A stretch of DNA of 20,326 nt from Isoetes engelmannii (GCA_011763485.2 JAANSK020285157.1:1-20326); one strand, 5' to 3'. Numbered from the stretch's first letter, positions 9,221 to 18,208 are shown. Notes: generated from the letters alone by a model not told the origin. A program made the numbers and translations.

Positions 9221-10421
9221 TACGACTCTTATGATGAAGATTTCGATCAATTTGTGGGTGTTGTGATTCAAAGCATATTGAGTTGGATTATAATTTCTTT
9301 ATGTGTTCTCTCCAACACAAGCATAGAATATTGGGTCTATCCAAGGCAGATTGCATTCTGGGAAGAGGTGAGCTTTTATTTGTGGCGTGAATCTGGTCCA
9401 GTAGGTAATTACAATTTTAAAGTCTTCTATACAATGTTTGCAAGAAGTTTTTGAGGCTTTACTCAAATTAGTGGCTCCTCATATTCCTGAGGTATATCCT
9501 GAAGAATGGGTTAGAGAATATGTTTACACAGAGCAAGCTCTAACCTACACGATTTTTTGTCTTGCACATAACTTAAAAACTTTTTTATGTTCCCAATTGT
9601 TCGCACTTGGTGTCTCGACTGTACACAAATATACGAGAATTATAGTGGAGATACTGGCCACAAATTTTAAAAAAAGAGTTCATTAGAGCTCCTGACGATG
9701 CGGGGCTGCAACCAATCATAGCAGAATTTGGATCAATATCTGGAGTACCGCATGTGGCTGACGTCATAGATGGATCACATGTTACATTTCGTCACAAGCC
9801 AGCAGTCAGGTACTCCAGCAGATTATTAGTGTTGCCATCACTTCTATTCCATTTGTTACAGGCTGTTTGTGATGCTAATAAGATATTCTGGGATGTACGA
9901 TGTGATGCACTGTTGGATCATACGACACTCGCCACTTCCATGCTTCTCCTTCGTATGGTAAGCTTCAAAGTAGACAAATTTTTGCTTCACGAATTAGAAG
10001 AATTCGTGAGATTAGAATGAAATTGTATATTCTTGGTGACTCTGGCTATCCTGCATTATCCTTTATGTTAGTTGTCAGGGGAAGGAGAGCTAATGATACT
10101 CTTGAGGAAATTAATTTCTTTAAAAAATTGTCACAGATACGAGTGACCATTGAAAATTTATTTGCTCTCTTACAAGGATGATGGAAAATTTGCAAGGATA
10201 TGCCAATCTGTATGCCATTTGCTCCACGTGTTGTCATTGCCTGTTGTGTGTTGCACAATTTCTTGCAGTTGAATGGCGAGGAAGAAAATGTGGAAGGTCA
10301 CGTCACAATATATTGTTGTGGTGCTATTATTCAAGGAGAGAGCAGGAGACAAAGAGAAGGTAATTGTTTGCGTCGCACCATATTCAAGTATGTTCAAGAC
10401 AAAGGCCTTGTAAAACCTTAA
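9188..10421 (+). pseudogene. PIF/Harbinger DDE transposase, copy 2
   Basis: Homology to copy 1 starts at 9221 ('YDSYDEDFDQFVGVV'). The ATG at 9188 lies in spacer sequence and is probably not the native start. Blocks in order are 'IAFWEEVSFYLWRES', 'EALLKLVAPHIPEV', 'VHKYTRIIVEILATNF', 'GVPHVADVIDGSHVTFRHKP' with the first catalytic Asp intact (9769-9771), 'LQAVCDANKIFWDV', 'LYILGDSGYPALSFML' with the second Asp (10038-10040), 'VTIENLFALLQG' with the Glu (10152-10154), and 'RVVIACCVLHNFLQLNGEEE'. All three triad residues are therefore present. Lesions are a frame change at about 9450, the same place as in copy 1, another near 9670, TAG at 9837-9839 at the conserved Trp, frame changes near 9900-10020 and a stop at about 10180. 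Ends at TAA 10419-10421. Confidence 0.9.
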
Positions 10422-11190
10422 TTCTTGAAAAATTAATCTCATGTTTGTTTCAGTTTTGTTGTGTGTATGCCATTGAAGCATATTGTTTTACGTTTTTTTA
10501 TGCAAAATAAATTTTAGTTTTTAAAACATGATGTGAAAATAATTCTGTTATTGATTTCTTGAATAGAGTTTCGGAAGTAATAAAGATATCCCATCTCGTA
10601 TATGAAGAGGCACCATGGTTATTTTAAAAGTTATATTTCATCTCTATCTGTAATGATGATGCAGTACACAATACTTTCTTACATTCTGTGTTGCAACAGA
10701 AAGTACTTTTGCATTGGCCCACCTGCTATGCTTTATATAATGTCATGTGCAAGGGACATTTTGAAACACTGTTTTCCTGTAGTGCAACAGGAAAAAATCT
10801 TGTGTTGGCCCACCTTAATAGTTTGAAATCAACGTCTTCCTTCAATAAATAAAATAGGCATTGGCTTTTCTATTGCATTTGCAACAGGCATACCATAGGT
10901 TGCGTTTACAAACTTTATACACCAATTTTTGCATTGGCCCACCATATTGTCCTTGTATATTGTAGATAAAGCCCACCTAATGCAATTTGTTATGCATTGA
11001 AGCGTTTCTTTTCGCAACAGACTTAGCATTGGTCCAGATAGGAATGCCGTTGCATTTAGTAACCAATGTAGTTGATTTTGAAGCAATAAATTCAAATCAA
11101 TTTAAAACATCCAAGCTAAACATATTTGCAATTCAAATCAAATCGTAGAACTCGAACAAAATCAAATCATACTTCTTGAACTCGAATAAT
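10422..11190. other. Intergenic region of Harbinger copy 2 with recurring short motifs
   Basis: No coding sequence is recognised. The segment lies between the 3' ends of the convergent transposase and Myb-like genes and is missing from copy 1. GCAACAG occurs at 10693, 10784, 10881 and 11014. GCATTGGCCCACC or close variants occur at 10711, 10802, 10858 (partial), 10931 and 11026 (GCATTGGTCC). The alternation of the two words at loose intervals suggests a diverged repeat or a separate small insertion. Confidence 0.6.
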
Positions 11191-12321
11191 CTAATGATGG
11201 TAGTAATTGTGTGAACTTGATTTGGACGGAAGAAAAGGTTCCTCCTCGTTTGGCAATTTAGATCCACCAAAACTAGTGCCGAAAATCGAACTAATGCGTT
11301 GGGGAGAAGATGCACGTGCACTTATATCAAGTTGGAGTCTCATTTGCATCTCTGCTAGTCGCAGTTCCAATTGCTCCTTCTTATCAGCAATTTGCAATCG
11401 CAGTTGCTCAGCATGCTCAGCTGCTTCTTGCTTTTGTTAGAACTCCATTACCTTCAAGTCTTTTTGTATGACTGTGATGTTTGTAAGAGCATCTAAGAGA
11501 ATGGATGATGCATCTCGAACAACTTCATCATTGTGTTTTGATTTGGTCTTCTTTCCTCAAAGACTACTGGAGCTACCTTTCTTGGCAACAACATGCTTCT
11601 TCTTCCCATCCTTCTTTCGTGTATGTTGACAATCATCAGAATTGTCATCGCTATCATCATCAACCATGGTCATTCGTGAATTATGGGCATCTAAATTAAT
11701 TACTGGAGGACTTTCTGACTGCTCACTTTGGCATGCTCCAATTTGCCTTTTACAAAGAACTTCCTGTATCTCTTGCAGTTCACTTGGAACACGTTTCCTA
11801 CTCCCACTGGCATTGGAGTCAGAATTTGACTGTGGTCTAAACCCAGTATCAGTTGTGCCTTCTGGTAATCCACCACATTTGGATGAGCTATCAAGGATAG
11901 CATGTATCTGATCAAAGTACTGCCAGGTGCTTTGAGTACCTCCAGTACCATTTTCTTGCTCTCTTTCCTTCTTGTATCTCCTAATGATGAACTCCAAGCG
12001 ATTCTTCACTTGCTTCCCCTCATAGTTCGTATTCAGCTCCATGTTCAAGCGGGATGCAATCAAATCATGATGCTTGGCTCCTCAATTTCCTTTCTTCACT
12101 ACATTGAATTTGACATCTGCAAACTCAAGTAGCAGATGATCAATGATATCCTTGAGCCAGAGTACCTTTCTCTTTGAGGATGTAGCTGGATTGGTCGATG
12201 TAAATGGATTGGCTAGATTGGCAAAGGGATTGGATTGCTCAGGTGGAATTTGAGTGGATGGAACGATGTCAATCTGCCCATCTTCTATGAAGACATCTTC
12301 TAGAACTGACTTCAAATCCAT
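11191..12321 (-). pseudogene. Harbinger Myb/SANT-like DNA-binding protein, copy 2, full length with three in-frame stops
   Basis: ATG at 12321 starts one uninterrupted frame of 377 codons, including the final stop, to TAG at 11191-11193. It has no frameshift and three internal stops: TGA 12084-12082, TGA 11559-11557 and TAA 11439-11437. Order of parts: acidic N-terminus ('IDIVPSTQIPPEQSNP'), SANT-like region ('DIIDHLLLEFADVKFNVVKK', then 'LNTNYEGKQVKNRLEFIIRR' and 'TWQYFDQIHAIL'), a basic patch ('SGSRKRVP'), an acidic patch ('VDDDSDDNSDD'), a Lys-rich stretch ('KKDGKKKHVVAKK') and a C-terminal coiled coil ('QEAAEHAEQLRLQIADKKEQ'). The second stop is CGA (Arg) in copy 1, so it is a C-to-T change. 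The third may be CAA to TAA. This is the best template for the family's Myb-like protein in the window. Confidence 0.88.
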
Positions 12322-12680
12322 AAATGCAGTCAGGAAATGGGCAAAGATGTGAAGGAGTTGAAAATTAGGAAGGAAAGGGGAGTGGATCGACGCACAATCC
12401 GAGTTCCAGGTCCCAGAAATGGGTAGAGATGAAACGGGAAGGATGATTTTGTGGCATTGGGTTCTTTTATTAATATAATATTTTGGGCTGAATCATGTGA
12501 ATAGGAATCACTTGATTCAGCGCTGATCCAAATTTGGATCATTTGGGCGCTCATCTCACACGAGAGAGGTTTGGTAGGGCTGAATCAGCGGAGGTTATGG
12601 TATAAGCATAGAATCAACGACTTACTCTTGATGACCCAAAAAGTAATCATGTGAATGACCTTATAAGTTCTCTTCTAAAC
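12276..12680 (-). repeat. Right end of Harbinger copy 2, first unit of a direct repeat
   Basis: This covers the first codons of the Myb-like gene, its upstream region and the outer end. It is repeated at 12714-13120 with an offset of about 438-440 bp, ending in the same 20 bases, 'TTATAAGTTCTCTTCTAAAC'. Confidence 0.88.
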
Positions 12681-12713
12681 GAGACTTTGGGCACAATGGC
12701 AAAGCGAGCCACT

Positions 12714-13120
12714 GCTCATCTTCTGTGAAAACATCTTTTGGAACTGACTTCAAATCCATAAATGCAGTCAGGAACAAATGGGCAAAGATGTAAAGGAGTT
12801 GAAAAATGGGAAGGAAAGAGGAGTGGATCGCTGCACAAACCGAGTTCCAGGTCCCAGAAATGGGTAGAGATGAAACGGGAAGGATGATTTTGAGGCATTG
12901 GGTTCTTTGTTGATATAGTTATTTTGGGCTGAATCATGTGAATAGGAATCGTCTGATTCAGTGCTGATTCAAATTTGGATTATTTGGGCACTCGTCTCAC
13001 ACGGGATAGGTTTGGTAGGGCTGAATCAGCGGAGGTTATGGATAAGCACAGAATCAGCGGCTTACTCTTGATGACCCAAAAAGTAATCATGTGAACAACC
13101 TTATAAGTTCTCTTCTAAAC
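12714..13120 (-). repeat. Extra Harbinger right end, second unit of the direct repeat
   Basis: It starts within the Myb-like coding region ('CATCTTCTGTGAAAACATC', minus strand) and runs through the upstream region to the same outer end as 12276-12680. It has scattered substitutions and small indels, such as an ACAA insertion near 12773. The two units are separated by about 33 bp of unrelated sequence (12681-12713). It is either a segmental duplication of the end or the remnant of a third element, and carries no complete gene. Confidence 0.88.
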
Positions 13121-13480
13121 AAGAAAGCTGCAGAGGAGGATTCAAACATTATTCTTTTCCAATGCCTTCTAGTGTGAAATCAGTTTATGATGCAAATTCA
13201 GTTTATGATTCGGTTTGTGCCAGCAACTCAATGCCAACAATAAATTTCATAAAAAACTTGATAAAGACCCATGTTTCTACCAGTTCATCTGCTGAATGTT
13301 CACCAATTCATCTGCCTTTACACTGCCATGCTGCTTAATTATTTAAACATTAAAGCCCTTCCCTTCCTATAGTGTCTTTTAAGCATTACTACTTTCTCTA
13401 AAATATTGAAGTAAGCCTCCAATTCATTGGCATTATGAAACAAGTTTTCTCCAATCTATTCAACGTAGCTCTGAGCCTTC

Positions 13481-13560
13481 TAGCATAGGGTCAAAATGTG
13501 GTCCAGAAGTTAGTTGCTTAAGGAATCCAGGGTTCGACCCCTGGGTAGGCAGTTGTAACG
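13481..13560 (+). mobile_element. Candidate tRNA-derived SINE head (A box and B box)
   Basis: GGTTCGACCCC at 13531 fits the Pol III B-box consensus (GWTCRANNC). It sits in a T-arm-like hairpin, with CCAGG (13527-13531) pairing with CCTGG (13540-13544). TAGCATAGGGT at 13481 is close to the A-box consensus, 50 bases upstream. No complete tRNA cloverleaf can be drawn, so a SINE or tRNA relic is more likely than a working tRNA gene. The sequence after it passes into the ATTCT-containing repeat, which may be the SINE tail. Confidence 0.45.
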
Positions 13561-13790
13561 GATTTAATCAGAAAAACTTGCAGAGTTCATTATTATTTCT
13601 ATTCTATTCTATCTATCTATACTTGCCTCTTCACTCATTTATGTAAAGGATTTTCAGGAAAACTTACAGAGTTCATTATTCTTCTATTCTATTCTATTCT
13701 ATTCTATTCTATTCTATTCTATTCTATTCTATTCTATTCTATTCTATTCTATTCTATCTGTTTGTTTGCCTCTTCACTCACTTATGTAAA
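13560..13790 (+). repeat. Two-unit diverged tandem repeat with internal ATTCT runs
   Basis: Unit 1 (13560-13647) and unit 2 (13648-13790) share 'AAAACTT.CAGAGTTCATTATT', a CTATTCT run, and 'TTGCCTCTTCACTCA.TTATG' followed by TAAA. Unit 2 is longer because its pentamer run has expanded from a few copies to fourteen. Confidence 0.8.
13686..13755 (+). repeat. (ATTCT)14 microsatellite
   Basis: Fourteen perfect ATTCT pentamers lie inside unit 2 of the surrounding repeat. ATTCT arrays are known from the human SCA10 locus as unstable, easily unwound DNA. Here it is simply an expanded run within a retroelement-like tail. Confidence 0.95.
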
Positions 13791-14387
13791 CCTATGTTGT
13801 GTTTTGCATTTTTTGAATTGAAGTGTGTCAACTCCATATGTAACAGGTGAATTGCAACTATGCAACTATAGAGAACATGTTATAGGCATTTCATGTGAAT
13901 TTAACTGAGGAATTTTTCAGCGTTGGGACATTATAGCGAATCCAACCAATTGCACAGGTTAGAAACCAAAGAAATGTTCCGCTGCGATAATTTCTTATAT
14001 ATATAATTATTGTCCCAAATTTAAGCAACAGAAGAATTCCAAAATGTTGACATTAGGAATCGAAAAATATTTTCTAGCTTTATGTGCTCTTCTACTTGTG
14101 AAACTTTAATTTGTGAATCAAAGTCTTCGGAGTTGTGACCAGGGTGTATTGACTCCAGTTATTATATTGGTTATCTATGCTGATATTCCATGTCTGCAAA
14201 GTGATACTAAAGATTGTTGTGGATCAAATATTTGATGATGCAGTTCAAGATTGTTTGTTTGATGATTGTTGCTATAGCAATATTGAGCTCTGTTATGAGT
14301 AATTCAAGTTTCAAATGTTCCCGATGATTTATCCCTTGAATTTTGTACCCACATTAGATGATTTCATGTGGATGACATCCTAGAGCC

Positions 14388-15110
14388 TGGGTAGAGCATG
14401 TTCTCTTATACGCGGTTGAGGTTTGGGGCCCCGTAATATCCCTTGCCACTTGGAATGCACTGGAGCAGGTGCAAAAGGCCTTTTTAGCTCGAGCATTCGG
14501 GGTAAAGTCTAGAGTCTCATACCAGATCCACTGCAGGAGGCAGGTTTCTTGCCCCTTCAAAGGGCTGCACTAGACCGCCATATCATCTACTTCCAGAAGG
14601 TGGTCGGTATAGGTGATGTTCATTTCCCCAATCTTCAATCTTGCTTATGCCATAGCACTGGGTCCACAGTGCATTAACGCCTCACTAGTTCTCCCGATGG
14701 AATATGCAGGCATACAGGTGCGTATATGTCCAAACTGAAGAAGATCACCATCACTTGAGGCAGTACCTTGATGCATGCTTTCTTAGCAAACTCTGGGATA
14801 CTGAGACGGCACCCTACCAGCAGCAGATCAATCCTATGCTCACACAAGGTCCCCAGGTACTAAGATACTAGTGTTGTGGCACAAGTTAAGATGACACCCT
14901 ACCAGCAACAGATCAATCCCATGCTCACACGAGGTCCCCAGCACTACCTGCATACACATTACCCATGAAGAAGTGCAATGGCTTCTAATCGCACGGGAGC
15001 GCATTGCCACCTTGTTGAGACAGGCAGATGGACCCACGATGCAAATGAGAACATGATCTGTTAGTATTGCCAACATTCCCAAGATCTACTCGAGTGGTCT
15101 CCCATGGGCC
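14388..15110 (+). mobile_element. LINE 3' fragment, same family as 1-2514, opposite orientation
   Basis: The plus strand encodes 'VEHVLLYAVEVWGP', 'SLATWNALEQVQKAFLARAF' and 'VSYQI', matching the C-terminal region of the LINE at 920-184 read on the minus strand. DNA-level similarity continues through 'CTTCCAGAAGGT' and 'GTTCTCCCGAT.GAAT' to about 15110. The frame is broken from about 14540 on. The fragment starts in the post-RT region, so it is strongly 5'-truncated, as is usual for LINE insertions. Confidence 0.85.
14810..14943 (+). repeat. Internal 85-bp tandem duplication in the LINE fragment
   Basis: 'CACCCTACCAGCA.CAGATC' followed by 'AATCC.ATGCTCACAC' and 'AGGTCCCCAG' occurs at 14810-14857 and again at 14895-14942, offset 85 bp. 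The LINE at 1-2514 has only one corresponding segment (near 440-475, minus strand), so the duplication is private to this copy. Confidence 0.8.
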
Positions 15111-18045
15111 ACAACCTATATCAATTCCTCTCCCTATCAGAATGCTGCCTGTGACCACAAACCATCAATCTACACTACACTTTAAACATCAGCTGTTTCA
15201 AATTGACCATTCCAAATGCACTTGGAAATAAAGCACCTTATGCATCAATGCCAGTAACTATAAACAGACAGATAGACAAGTAGGTAGATAGGTAGGTAGG
15301 TAGGTAGGTTGATTGATTGATTGATTGTTCTTTAACTTCCATGGGAAGTCGTAGCTTATGGAACATTACAATACACCCCAATGGTCCTGCCCCCACCACT
15401 ATACATGGATAAAGTATACCCCTTTGTGCTTGCATTGTAAGTAATAAAAAAGTAAAAAAAGCGGCCTTCAACTATTCCAATATTCATGTGCACAGCTATA
15501 TAATAATATTGGTCTGTCGTCAAGTTATTTGTAGAAGACTTCCTCTTTGCCTTTATCTTTATGGTAATAATTTAGCAACATTACTATATACTATATATAG
15601 ACGACATCTACAAAATAGTTGTGGGCAACCCATATTGTGATAGCACCTTATTTTAATTGGTATAGAGAGCTCAAGAAGTGTGATTTTGGAAAGAGTTGCA
15701 ATCCAGATAATTAGACCAGGGAGCGATTAAATCTCTATTTTTGCCAGGAAAGAATGCCGATAGCAGAGACGATATAGATCAGATGGATTTCACCAAGTTT
15801 GTGTTCTTATGCTCTGCCTTTAATGTTTGTTGCTTGTTTTCTCCTTGTCAGCCTTTCAACAGATTCAACCATACCCGTGTATTGCTTATCAGTACTCTCT
15901 TAATTCATTTGTGTTGTTTAACTAAAACCTATAAAGAACAACTCATAGCTGGATCAAATAGTGAATTTGTGGAATTCAATCTGTTCCATCTTCAATATAT
16001 TAGATTTTATGAGGCCTAATGTTTCTCTTCATCTAAGGCTTTGCATCATATTCAAATTTTACAAATGACATTTATCTTGATAGTGCCCTTCATTTATTGT
16101 GCAAGTTTAGAGTGGTGATATGCAAACATATTGACTTGCAAGATTAACATTCCATCTCTCATTCATATGGTTTTCAAGTATCCTTCTTGCTAATTGAAAG
16201 CATTATTGTGACTGAATACTTGCTATGCTTGGTAGCTTATACAACCAAGACCTTCTAGTTTATACAATTAAAGCCTTCCATGGCTGACACGCCGTTTCTA
16301 TAGATCCTTGAGAAGAATCTTCTATTTATGATTGTTAAGAAATGGAAAGGAGGATGTCATAATGTTGTTTAACTATCTTTCCTAATATTCAAAGGGCTGG
16401 TGAAACAACTTTTCTAGACCCACGAGACATATGCACAAATGATGCAGATGTATTGCTTCGTGACGTGCAATTAGGCTGGTATAGAGTTCTGCATGCCATA
16501 CCAAAAGATTTTATGACATTATTATGTTTTTTTCCAATTGTCGGATACTTAGGTAACACAAACAATACCAACAAACAGAAATAGGAAGGGTGACATAAGA
16601 TGATGAGCCCCATTTCAATGTTCAATAAATTTACTAAATAAAATGAACACCATTAAGCTTCGACCCTTATTTTTTAAACTTGGTAGAGTATATCTTAATT
16701 TGTAGGAGCATACCCCACAATCAAGGATCACATTTACGACCTAGAGGCAAAGCACACTTGCACACCATCAAAGACATCGGCTCTAAACTAGCCACTAGCC
16801 ACTGACAGAGGATATAGCATATCTTCCTATCCCTAAATGTTTTGCAATAAATAACTTATTTTTCACTCCTCCTTCTCTTACTACTCTCCCTCATCTCCAT
16901 TTAGACATACACTAGCATTTTTAGGCTTTTATTAGCTGATTTCATTCGGTTTTCGCATATGGTTTTGTTTGCATTTGCAACTGACTTTAACAAAGCTTTT
17001 GCAACTGATAGTAAAAATCTTGACGTCGAAACCTTTTGTGCTTCTGGCATTTCAAACGCAAAAAATGTCTTCATTGTACAGGGGTATAGATTAACTGGAA
17101 AAGAACCGCATAACTCCAACCTCTGAAGGTAAGGTTCACCTTCATCCCTATTTCCATGTAGCGAGGACCTTTGGAAAGACAGATTGCACTACCTCGTAAA
17201 CGACTATTGTGCATTTTAATTTACCATTTATTCTCACTTAATTGTATCGATAACTCCTTTTCATGTCACGAACGTGATAAAGCAGGGACATGATCGGCCA
17301 TTACAGAAGCTCTATTTGGTCTGCTATAGTTTGTCATCTACTTGTTTTGAATATTTCTTTCTTATATATGTGCCATATGAAATGCAAGCTACGGGTCTCC
17401 TAAAGCACATATGCCATAGTCATAAAAATAAAATAAAATGCATTATGGGAATAAAATTTGAGGGCAATAGGGCCATTGTAATGGTGAGGGAGAGGGCGTG
17501 GGCATCCTATAGTGCAACGTCACCTGGTCCCAAAAAAAAAAAACTTAACACAAGTTGCACATTTGCAAAGTCTATCTTAACTTCTTTGTAGCATTTGAAC
17601 GTATCATAAGTTTAATTTCTTGTTTTCACGTGCATCTCCCTTTGCTATAAATTTATTTTAACACCTTGTGAACGGAAGCGCATAAAAAATGGCTTAGGGC
17701 ACAGCTTATACCAAATACAATGTGCAAGAATCGGTAGGCATAAGCATTTGTAATCTCCTCAAATTGTTATTTACATGCCCAAAGTGTCGCAGAAATGAAA
17801 GAGTTTATCTTATGGCAGAGTTTGTTGGAAAACTTTGACATACAGAACTCAGAAGCAGCAGTCTCCATATGGAAGCTTGGTTGAAGCGCCCAGCAAAAGC
17901 AACAAAGCCTTCACCAAGAGTGCAACAAACCGCTAAGCATCCATGTCAGCAGTACCTGCTTTCATCATCACTGTTCATATGTGAACTACCATAAGGCATT
18001 GCCACTAAAATAAATTTTAACATATTTGTGGCTGTAGCTAACTTG
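15111..18045. other. Long stretch without a recognised gene
   Basis: It contains a compound tetranucleotide microsatellite (15272-15327), AT-rich sequence, and several short open stretches flanked by weak splice-like signals (around 15745-15790, 16395-16552 and 16919-17107). None encodes a protein I recognise. The part just below 18046 would be the 3' untranslated region and downstream flank of the MED11-like gene on the minus strand. Confidence 0.5.
15272..15327. repeat. Compound tetranucleotide microsatellite (TAGG)n/(TTGA)n
   Basis: The run of TAGG/TAGA units is followed directly by four or more TTGA units. On the minus strand it reads as (CAAT)n after 'GAAGTTAAAGAA', so it could be the microsatellite tail of a minus-strand retroelement with its body at about 15330-15470. 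I do not recognise that body. Confidence 0.8.
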
Positions 18046-18208
18046 TTAATTTTCTATGCTTCCTTGCATATCCTTCAACTGGTCAACAACGCATTCCAGC
18101 TTTCTTGCAATAATTTCAGCTCCCGTTCGTGCTGCATAGTCACAATTTTCATATGGCCGATTTTCGCACATTCCTTTAACCTCCTCGTGCAACATTGTTT
18201 GAATGTCC

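Larger units (their letters stand above)
9221..12680 (-). repeat. Inverted-repeat arm 2 (PIF/Harbinger copy 2)
   Basis: This is the more complete copy. It keeps the full Myb-like reading frame and the intergenic region 10422-11190 that arm 1 lacks. It begins at the centre with 'TACGACTCT.ATGATGAAGA', shared with arm 1, and ends with the outer terminal repeat near 12655 and 20 further bases, 'TTATAAGTTCTCTTCTAAAC', which also occur at 13101-13120. Confidence 0.9.
6588..13120. mobile_element. Composite PIF/Harbinger element: two copies in inverted orientation plus a repeated right end
   Basis: Copy 1 (6588-9114) carries a Myb/SANT-like gene (+) converging with a DDE transposase gene (-). Copy 2 (9221-12680) is its inverted counterpart, with transposase (+) and Myb-like gene (-). 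The outer ends match: left 'CTCACATGATTAGTTTTTGG' starting near 6594 against the reverse complement of the right end, 'TTCACATGATTACTTTTTGG' near 12655. Homology continues inward through 'AAGAGTAAG' and 'GGCTGAATCA' blocks. No terminal repeat is seen at the inner junction, so the whole behaves as one inverted dimer with only outer ends. A further right end (12714-13120) is a direct repeat of 12276-12680. The arms differ by substitutions and several indels, so the structure is old. Exact terminal bases and target-site duplication are uncertain: TAA at 6585-6587 borders the left end, and the right side reads CCTTATAAG. Confidence 0.9.
13121..14387. other. Non-coding stretch with SINE-like head and microsatellite
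   Basis: No gene is recognised. It contains the candidate tRNA-like promoter boxes near 13481-13545, a two-unit diverged repeat (13560-13790) with the ATTCT array, and otherwise AT-rich sequence. A short segment at 13921-13956 is flanked by TTTTTCAG and GTTAGA like an exon, but it encodes nothing I recognise. Confidence 0.5.

Noticed and set aside
11642-11911. 89-codon open frame on the plus strand
   Set aside because: It is antisense to the Myb-like gene of copy 2, which reads well on the minus strand and is shared with copy 1.
13127-13149. Right flank 'GCTGCAGAGGAGGATTCAAAC' as the continuation or duplicate of the oxygenase last exon ('GCTGCCCAAGAGGAGGCTGC', 6561-6580)
   Set aside because: The resemblance is suggestive but needs gaps, covers only about 20 bp and is low-complexity (GAGGAGG), so chance is likely.
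13481-13560. Functional tRNA gene
   Set aside because: A T-arm and B box are present, but no acceptor stem, D-arm or anticodon arm can be drawn, so only a SINE-like or relic call is made.
13686-13755. CRISPR-like or satellite array
   Set aside because: It is a simple pentanucleotide microsatellite with no spacers.
16901-17119. Minus-strand 72-codon frame ('AKALLKSVANANKTICENRM')
   Set aside because: The apparent Lys/Ala-rich pattern comes from a short internal DNA repeat (TTTGCAACTGA, twice). No family is recognised.
17274-17591. 105-codon open frame on the plus strand
   Set aside because: No known motif, runs into an A-rich tract (17529-17540) and has the composition of random AT-rich DNA.
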